Shown here piece by piece: positions 5,029-8,377 of a stretch of 8,377 nucleotides of DNA. The stretch lies in contig CASEDW010000077.1 of assembly GCA_949286775.1 (NCBI GenBank), forward strand, positions 1 to 8,377, read 5' to 3'. A program made the position numbers and the translations under genes. Every line of letters begins with the position of its first letter. Position 1 is the stretch's first letter. The DNA is from an uncultured Eubacteriales bacterium (GTDB taxonomy: Bacteria; Bacillota; Clostridia; Lachnospirales; Lachnospiraceae). The notes beneath the pieces were generated by a model. It was not told the DNA's origin, ran no database searches, and worked only from the letters and a program-made list of their open reading frames with translations.

Positions 5029-6459
5029 TTAGAACTGATAGTAAAGGAACGGGCTGTAACTGTTTCCGATAAGCGCGATGACAGAAATGATAAAAAGCAC
5101 TGCGCTTAATCCTATACGTATCGCGTAATATGTAGTCGCCGCCTCGTATTTGCTTCCGGTTCTGAACTTTATAAGCTCCATCAGTTTTTTGAAGATAGGA
5201 GTACATGCAAGTACGGCTACAATAAGGAAAAAGATGTTGTTGATAAATGTTATGCCGACAGCCGAACTTCCGGCAGGATTGCCGTTTAATCCGAACAGTC
5301 CCTTTAATGCCGTTCCGAGCTGTCCGAAATCTTCAAATCTGAAAAGCATCCATCCAATAAATACTATGAACAGCGTCAGCAGATGTCCTGCCGGTTTTGG
5401 AATGTGGTACATGTCTTTCGCGATAAGTTTGTTTTCTATAAATATAAATACAAAGAAGAAAAGTCCCCATAAAACGTAATTCCAGCTTGAGCCGTGCCAA
5501 AGTCCCGTGAGAGCCCAGACGATAAGCAGGTTTATTACAGTTCTTTTCGGTGAAATCCTGTTTCCTCCAAGAGGAATGTAGACATAATCACGGAAGAAGG
5601 AACTGAGTGAAATATGCCATCTGCGCCAGAAATCCTTGATCGACGAAGCTATATACGGATAATTAAAGTTTTCTTCGAAATGGAATCCGCAGATCCAGCC
5701 GAGACCTATGGCGATATCAGAATACGCGGCAAAGTCGAGGAAGAGCTGCAGCATGTAGCACAGTGAGCCGAGCCATACTCCGCTTACGGGAACGGCGCTT
5801 ATATCTCCTGAAACGGATAAAAGCTGTTCCGCGAGAACGCCGCAGTGATTCGCGAGGATGGATTTTTTCGCAAGGCCGACACAGCAGCGGTATATACCGT
5901 TTGAAATATCGGAAAACAGACGTTTTCTGTGATGCATTTCATGCTGCACCGTGCTGTATCTTACGATGGGACCGGCGACGCAGTGATGAAACATCGATAC
6001 GTAAGTAAGCAGCGTCACATAACTTTCCTCGGCTTCGATTTTGCCGTTGTATACATCGGCGACATAGGAAATAAGCTTAAAAGTATAAAATGAAATTCCT
6101 ATCGGAAGCGCCAGATGAAGAAGCGGAGAGTTCGGATCGATGAGAGAGCCAAACATTCCGAGGAAAAATCCTGTATATTTAAAGAATACGAGAACTGCCA
6201 GCGAGAAAGCCACCGCGATTATCAGCCAGCGTTTCCTTTCATGGTGCGACAGCGTAGCGTAAATCTTTTTTGCCGCCAGCCATGATACAAATGTCATGAC
6301 TATAAGCAGAATTACATATTTTAATCCGCCCCAACAATAAAAAATCAGGGAAAATATCAAAAGTACCTTGTTTTTTGATTCTGTCGTTTTATTCAGAAAA
6401 TAAAACAGAAGGAACAAAGGTAAGAAAAAAAGCATAAAAAACAGACTTGAAAAAATCAT
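5029..6459 (-). CDS. MBOAT-family membrane O-acyltransferase (AlgI/DltB-like)
   Basis: A polytopic inner-membrane protein that moves an acyl group, typically acetyl, from a cytoplasmic donor across the membrane for transfer to an extracytoplasmic polymer. The 476 residues match AlgI-type length. The start MIFSSLFFMLFFLP, the WGGLKYV loop (43-49), AGPIVRY (162-168), YSDIAIGLG (246-254), FWRRWHISLSSFFRDY (277-292) with H282, YIPLGGNR (294-301) and LTGLWHGSSWNYVLWG (317-332) with the putative catalytic H322 are all present, as is the NSYSPFLYYQF end. Residues 157-160 read F-H-H-C where many relatives have F-P-Q-L or similar. Ribosome site AAGGGG lies about 9 nt before the ATG. It is the first gene of a two-gene operon with the DHHW protein. 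With no glycosyltransferases nearby, the target polymer (exopolysaccharide, wall glycan or teichoic acid) is unknown. DltB is less likely because no other dlt genes are present. Confidence 0.92.
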   Translation of the reverse strand: MIFSSLFFMLFFLPLFLLFYFLNKTTESKNKVLLIFSLIFYCWGGLKYVILLIVMTFVSWLAAKKIYATLSHHERKRWLIIAVAFSLAVLVFFKYTGFFLGMFGSLIDPNSPLLHLALPIGISFYTFKLISYVADVYNGKIEAEESYVTLLTYVSMFHHCVAGPIVRYSTVQHEMHHRKRLFSDISNGIYRCCVGLAKKSILANHCGVLAEQLLSVSGDISAVPVSGVWLGSLCYMLQLFLDFAAYSDIAIGLGWICGFHFEENFNYPYIASSIKDFWRRWHISLSSFFRDYVYIPLGGNRISPKRTVINLLIVWALTGLWHGSSWNYVLWGLFFFVFIFIENKLIAKDMYHIPKPAGHLLTLFIVFIGWMLFRFEDFGQLGTALKGLFGLNGNPAGSSAVGITFINNIFFLIVAVLACTPIFKKLMELIKFRTGSKYEAATTYYAIRIGLSAVLFIISVIALIGNSYSPFLYYQF

Positions 6460-6505
6460 TTATAGAACCCCTTAAAAATATTTTTCATTTATTCCCGTAA
6501 AGATA

Positions 6506-6534
6506 ATTATAGAATGAACGTATTTTTGAGTCAA
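6506..6534 (-). promoter_or_regulatory. Promoter of the MBOAT-DHHW operon
   Basis: Read on the minus strand, TTGACT (6534-6529) and a perfect TATAAT (6511-6506) are exactly 17 bp apart. The start would be near 6499, leaving a leader of about 40 nt. The repeat array at 6539-6581 begins just upstream of the -35. Confidence 0.8.
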
Positions 6535-6538
6535 GGAA

Positions 6539-6581
6539 TATACGACGGATTTCGCAAATGTTTTCGCATTTTTTTCGTATA
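6539..6581. repeat. Phased short repeats bounded by an inverted repeat
   Basis: TTTCGCA (6550-6556), TTTCGCA (6562-6568) and TTTCGTA (6573-6579) recur at 12- and 11-bp steps, about one helical turn. The block is bounded by TATACGA (6539-6545) and its exact reverse complement TCGTATA (6575-6581). It sits between two divergent promoters, just upstream of the MBOAT -35 and 40 bp before the exporter -35. A regulator site is possible. I cannot match it to a known consensus. Confidence 0.4.
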
Positions 6582-6621
6582 GTTGTTACATTTCATGAAC
6601 GACGCTGAAATCGTGTTTTAT

Positions 6622-6651
6622 TTGACTTTTTTAAAGTTTATTGGGTATAAT
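6622..6651 (+). promoter_or_regulatory. Promoter of the putative metal exporter gene
   Basis: TTGACT (6622-6627) and a perfect TATAAT (6646-6651) are separated by 18 bp. The start would be near 6658, giving a short leader of about 33 nt. That is too short for a yybP-ykoY-type manganese riboswitch. Confidence 0.75.
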
Positions 6652-6690
6652 ACAAAAACTGTAAAAATAAAAGTATAGGAGGTACCGATA

Positions 6691-7539
6691 ATGCCTGATT
6701 TGATGCTTGACGCGTTAGTGGACTCTTTGAAAATACTGCCTTTTCTTTTTCTGACATACCTCCTTATGGAGTATATAGAGTACAACGCGATGGGAAAGCT
6801 TACTAAAGCAATAGGTAAGTTCAGACGCTCCGGTCCGTTATTCGGAGGAATCGTGGGTATAATCCCTCAGTGCGGATTTTCCGCTGCGGCTTCGGGATTG
6901 TTTTCCGGAGGAGTTATAAGTATAGGAACGCTCATAGCGGTGTTCTTTTCCACATCTGACGAAATGCTTCCTTTGTTTATATCCTACGGTGTTGCCGCCG
7001 ACAGGATTATAAGTATTGTGATCGTAAAGATAATCATATCGATTGTGACGGGATTCGCGATAGATGGAATGCTCGCAGCGTTAAAAAAGAAGAGAATCAA
7101 GTCGATTCATGATTTTTGCGAAGATGAGCACTGCGACTGCGAAGACGGAATTTTCAAATCGGCGCTGATACATACGATAAAGATCTGGATATTTGTCTTA
7201 ATAGTTAATATATGCCTGAATATCCTGTTAAGCAGCACAGGATTTATGAACATGTCGCAGTTTATAGGAAACAGGGCCTGGCTTGCGGTTCCCATAGTAT
7301 GTCTGATAGGACTTATACCAAACTGCGCTTCTTCAATCGTCATAACCGAATGTTATCTGAACGGCATAATTTCGAGCGGAGCTATGATGGCGGGACTTCT
7401 TGTAAGCTGCGGCGTAGGACTCCTTGTCCTTTACAGATCAAATCACAGTTTAAAAGAAAATGTGACAATCACCGCCGCGATGTATGTAATGGGTATATTC
7501 TGGGGATTTGTTATAGAATTTTTTGGAATCGCGTTTTAA
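6691..7539 (+). CDS. Putative manganese/heavy-metal exporter (ArsP_2-like, PF11449-type membrane protein)
   Basis: A polytopic membrane protein of 282 residues with about 8-10 hydrophobic segments. It resembles clostridial proteins annotated as putative manganese transporter or arsenic efflux protein; this is recognition from memory. Two halves carry the same motif: GIIPQCGFS (56-64) followed by GGVISIGTLIAVFFS, and GLIPNCASS (207-215) followed by NGIISSGAMMAGLLV. The P-Q/N-C, I-S and G residues align 151 residues apart, which indicates an inverted-repeat transporter. Between them a basic stretch (KKKRIKS, 132-138) leads to HDFCEDEHCDCED (140-152), a Cys/His/acid-rich loop suited to metal binding. 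AGGAGGT (6677-6683) lies 7 nt before the ATG. It is monocistronic with its own promoter and a hairpin about 65 bp downstream. The transported ion is not determined by sequence. Manganese, other divalent metals or oxyanions remain possible. Confidence 0.75.
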   Translation: MPDLMLDALVDSLKILPFLFLTYLLMEYIEYNAMGKLTKAIGKFRRSGPLFGGIVGIIPQCGFSAAASGLFSGGVISIGTLIAVFFSTSDEMLPLFISYGVAADRIISIVIVKIIISIVTGFAIDGMLAALKKKRIKSIHDFCEDEHCDCEDGIFKSALIHTIKIWIFVLIVNICLNILLSSTGFMNMSQFIGNRAWLAVPIVCLIGLIPNCASSIVITECYLNGIISSGAMMAGLLVSCGVGLLVLYRSNHSLKENVTITAAMYVMGIFWGFVIEFFGIAF

Positions 7540-7601
7540 GAATCACGGCTGACTCATAGAAAGTATCATTTGTCGGACGACTCATCATATATGAAGATTA
7601 T

Positions 7602-7645
7602 AAAATGCCCTCGCGGAAGGCTTCACAAGTCTTCCACGGGGGCAT
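7602..7645. terminator. Hairpin terminator between convergent exporter and aminopeptidase genes
   Basis: ATGCCCTCGCGGAAG (7605-7619) pairs with CTTCCACGGGGGCAT (7631-7645) over an 11-nt loop, with one mismatch and one G-T wobble. On the minus strand the stem is followed by TTTTA, so it best serves the aminopeptidase gene, which stops 5 bp away. On the plus strand only a weak T-rich tail follows, so its use by the exporter gene is less certain. Confidence 0.8.
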
Positions 7646-7650
7646 CGCTG

Positions 7651-8377
7651 TTATTTAAGAAATGCTCTGTAGGCTCTGTATGTTTCGTAAACGTCAGCTT
7701 TGCTTACTATTTCATACGGCGCGTGCATGCTCATGACTGCAACTCCGAAGTCGATTACTTCCATACCGAGATTTGCCATGATATAAGCGATCGTTCCGCC
7801 GCCTCCTTCGTCGACCTTTCCAAGTTCGGCAGTCTGATAAGAAATATTTTCAGAATCCATTATATTTCTTAAGAAGGCGATATATTCCGCGTTGGCGTCG
7901 TTTGAACCGGATTTGCCGCGTGAACCTGTATATTTGTTAAACACAGGGCCGCATCCGAGATAAGCGCTGTTATTAGGTTCAGACACATCAGAATAGTTTG
8001 GATCGTATGCCGCGCTTACGTCAGAAGAAAGAACATGGCTCTTCTTAAATGCCCGGCGTAAATTGAGTTCAGTATAGCATCCGCAAAGCTCCATAACTTC
8101 GGCTATTGTATCTTCAAAGAAACGGGAGTGCATTCCTGTAGCGCCTACGCTGCCGATTTCCTCTTTGTCCGTGAGCAGGCATACGCTTGTATACTCAGGA
8201 TTTTCCTGATCGAGCAGCGCCATCAGAGACGGGTATGCGCATACGCGGTCGTCGTGGCCGTATCCGATTATCATGCTTCTGTCAAGACCAAGTTCTTTCG
8301 CGCTTCCGGCAGGAACGGCTTCTATTTCAGCTGAAATAAAATCATCTTCATCGATGCCGTATTTTTCTTTGAGAAGA
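7651..8377 (-). CDS. M18-family metallo-aminopeptidase, C-terminal half (5' end beyond window)
   Basis: A cytoplasmic dinuclear-zinc aminopeptidase that removes N-terminal residues, often acidic or aliphatic, from peptides. The 241 visible residues are about the last half of a protein usually near 430-470 long. Reading enters at 8376 with LLKEKYGIDEDDF. Visible motifs are GLDRSMIIGYGHDDRVCAY with the bridging Asp, LLTDKEEIGSVGATGMHS with the catalytic and metal Glu pair, SDVSAAYDPNY, GKVDEGGGGTIAYIMANLG, and the terminal metal His in SMHAPYEIVSKADVYE. The Met at 8274 is internal and not the start, because the family sequence continues upstream without a stop. The first metal ligand (HxD) lies outside the window. 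No frameshift is visible. Clostridial relatives are named ApeA, but I do not assign a symbol from a partial sequence. Confidence 0.92.
   Translation of the reverse strand, partial: LLKEKYGIDEDDFISAEIEAVPAGSAKELGLDRSMIIGYGHDDRVCAYPSLMALLDQENPEYTSVCLLTDKEEIGSVGATGMHSRFFEDTIAEVMELCGCYTELNLRRAFKKSHVLSSDVSAAYDPNYSDVSEPNNSAYLGCGPVFNKYTGSRGKSGSNDANAEYIAFLRNIMDSENISYQTAELGKVDEGGGGTIAYIMANLGMEVIDFGVAVMSMHAPYEIVSKADVYETYRAYRAFLK

Noticed and set aside
6652..6690. Possible yybP-ykoY manganese riboswitch before the putative manganese exporter.
   Set aside because: The leader from the predicted start site to the ATG is only about 33 nt, too short for that RNA, and no paired-loop motif is visible.
7212..7559. 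Plus-strand frame of 115 codons overlapping the exporter gene and running past its stop.
   Set aside because: Most of it is the other reading frame of the exporter gene. There is no ribosome site at its start and no recognisable protein motif.
7570..7872. Plus-strand frame of 100 codons opposite the end of the aminopeptidase gene.
   Set aside because: It spans the terminator hairpin and then lies antisense to conserved M18 coding sequence. There is no ribosome site.

Overview
This looks like chromosomal DNA of a low-to-moderate GC Clostridia-type member of the Bacillota, perhaps near Lachnospirales. The evidence is the strong purine-rich Shine-Dalgarno sites, near-consensus sigma-A promoters, frequent AGA (Arg) and ATA (Ile) codons, and the gene families present: a TreR-type GntR regulator, a LOG-family protein, an MBOAT/DHHW pair, a clostridial-type putative manganese/heavy-metal exporter and an M18 aminopeptidase. 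I see no transposase, phage gene, CRISPR array, rRNA or tRNA.

Region 1 (1-1241) is a trehalose locus. A phosphotrehalase gene (treC, minus strand) runs off the left edge and is divergent from an intact repressor gene, treR. Between them lie two copies of one operator, arranged as a perfect 16-bp inverted pair. The treC promoter, ribosome site and start codon remain, but the start codon is joined almost directly to codon ~180 of the family and is out of frame with it. treC is therefore a deletion pseudogene, or the assembly is wrong at this point.

Region 2 (1242-3561) holds three plus-strand genes: a GNAT acetyltransferase, an NADH pyrophosphatase-type Nudix hydrolase (NudC) and a LOG-type nucleotide phosphoribohydrolase. 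A possible 45-residue reading frame overlaps the nudC start. The region ends in a large bidirectional hairpin terminator shared with the convergent operon.

Region 3 (3562-6534) is a minus-strand operon of two genes, an MBOAT acyltransferase and a membrane-anchored DHHW/AlgX-like protein. This is the usual pair for O-acylation of an extracytoplasmic glycan. Its promoter is very good.

Region 4 (6535-7645) begins with a short array of helically phased repeats between two divergent promoters. It continues with a plus-strand inverted-repeat membrane exporter carrying a Cys/His cytoplasmic loop, and ends at a convergent hairpin. Region 5 (7651-8377) is the C-terminal half of a minus-strand M18 metallo-aminopeptidase that continues past the right edge.

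Most of the window is ordinary accessory or housekeeping sequence. The points most worth checking are the treC junction, the treC-treR operator pair, the phased repeats at 6539-6581 and the small frame at 1854-1991. I do not see convincing evidence of a wholly new multi-gene system.
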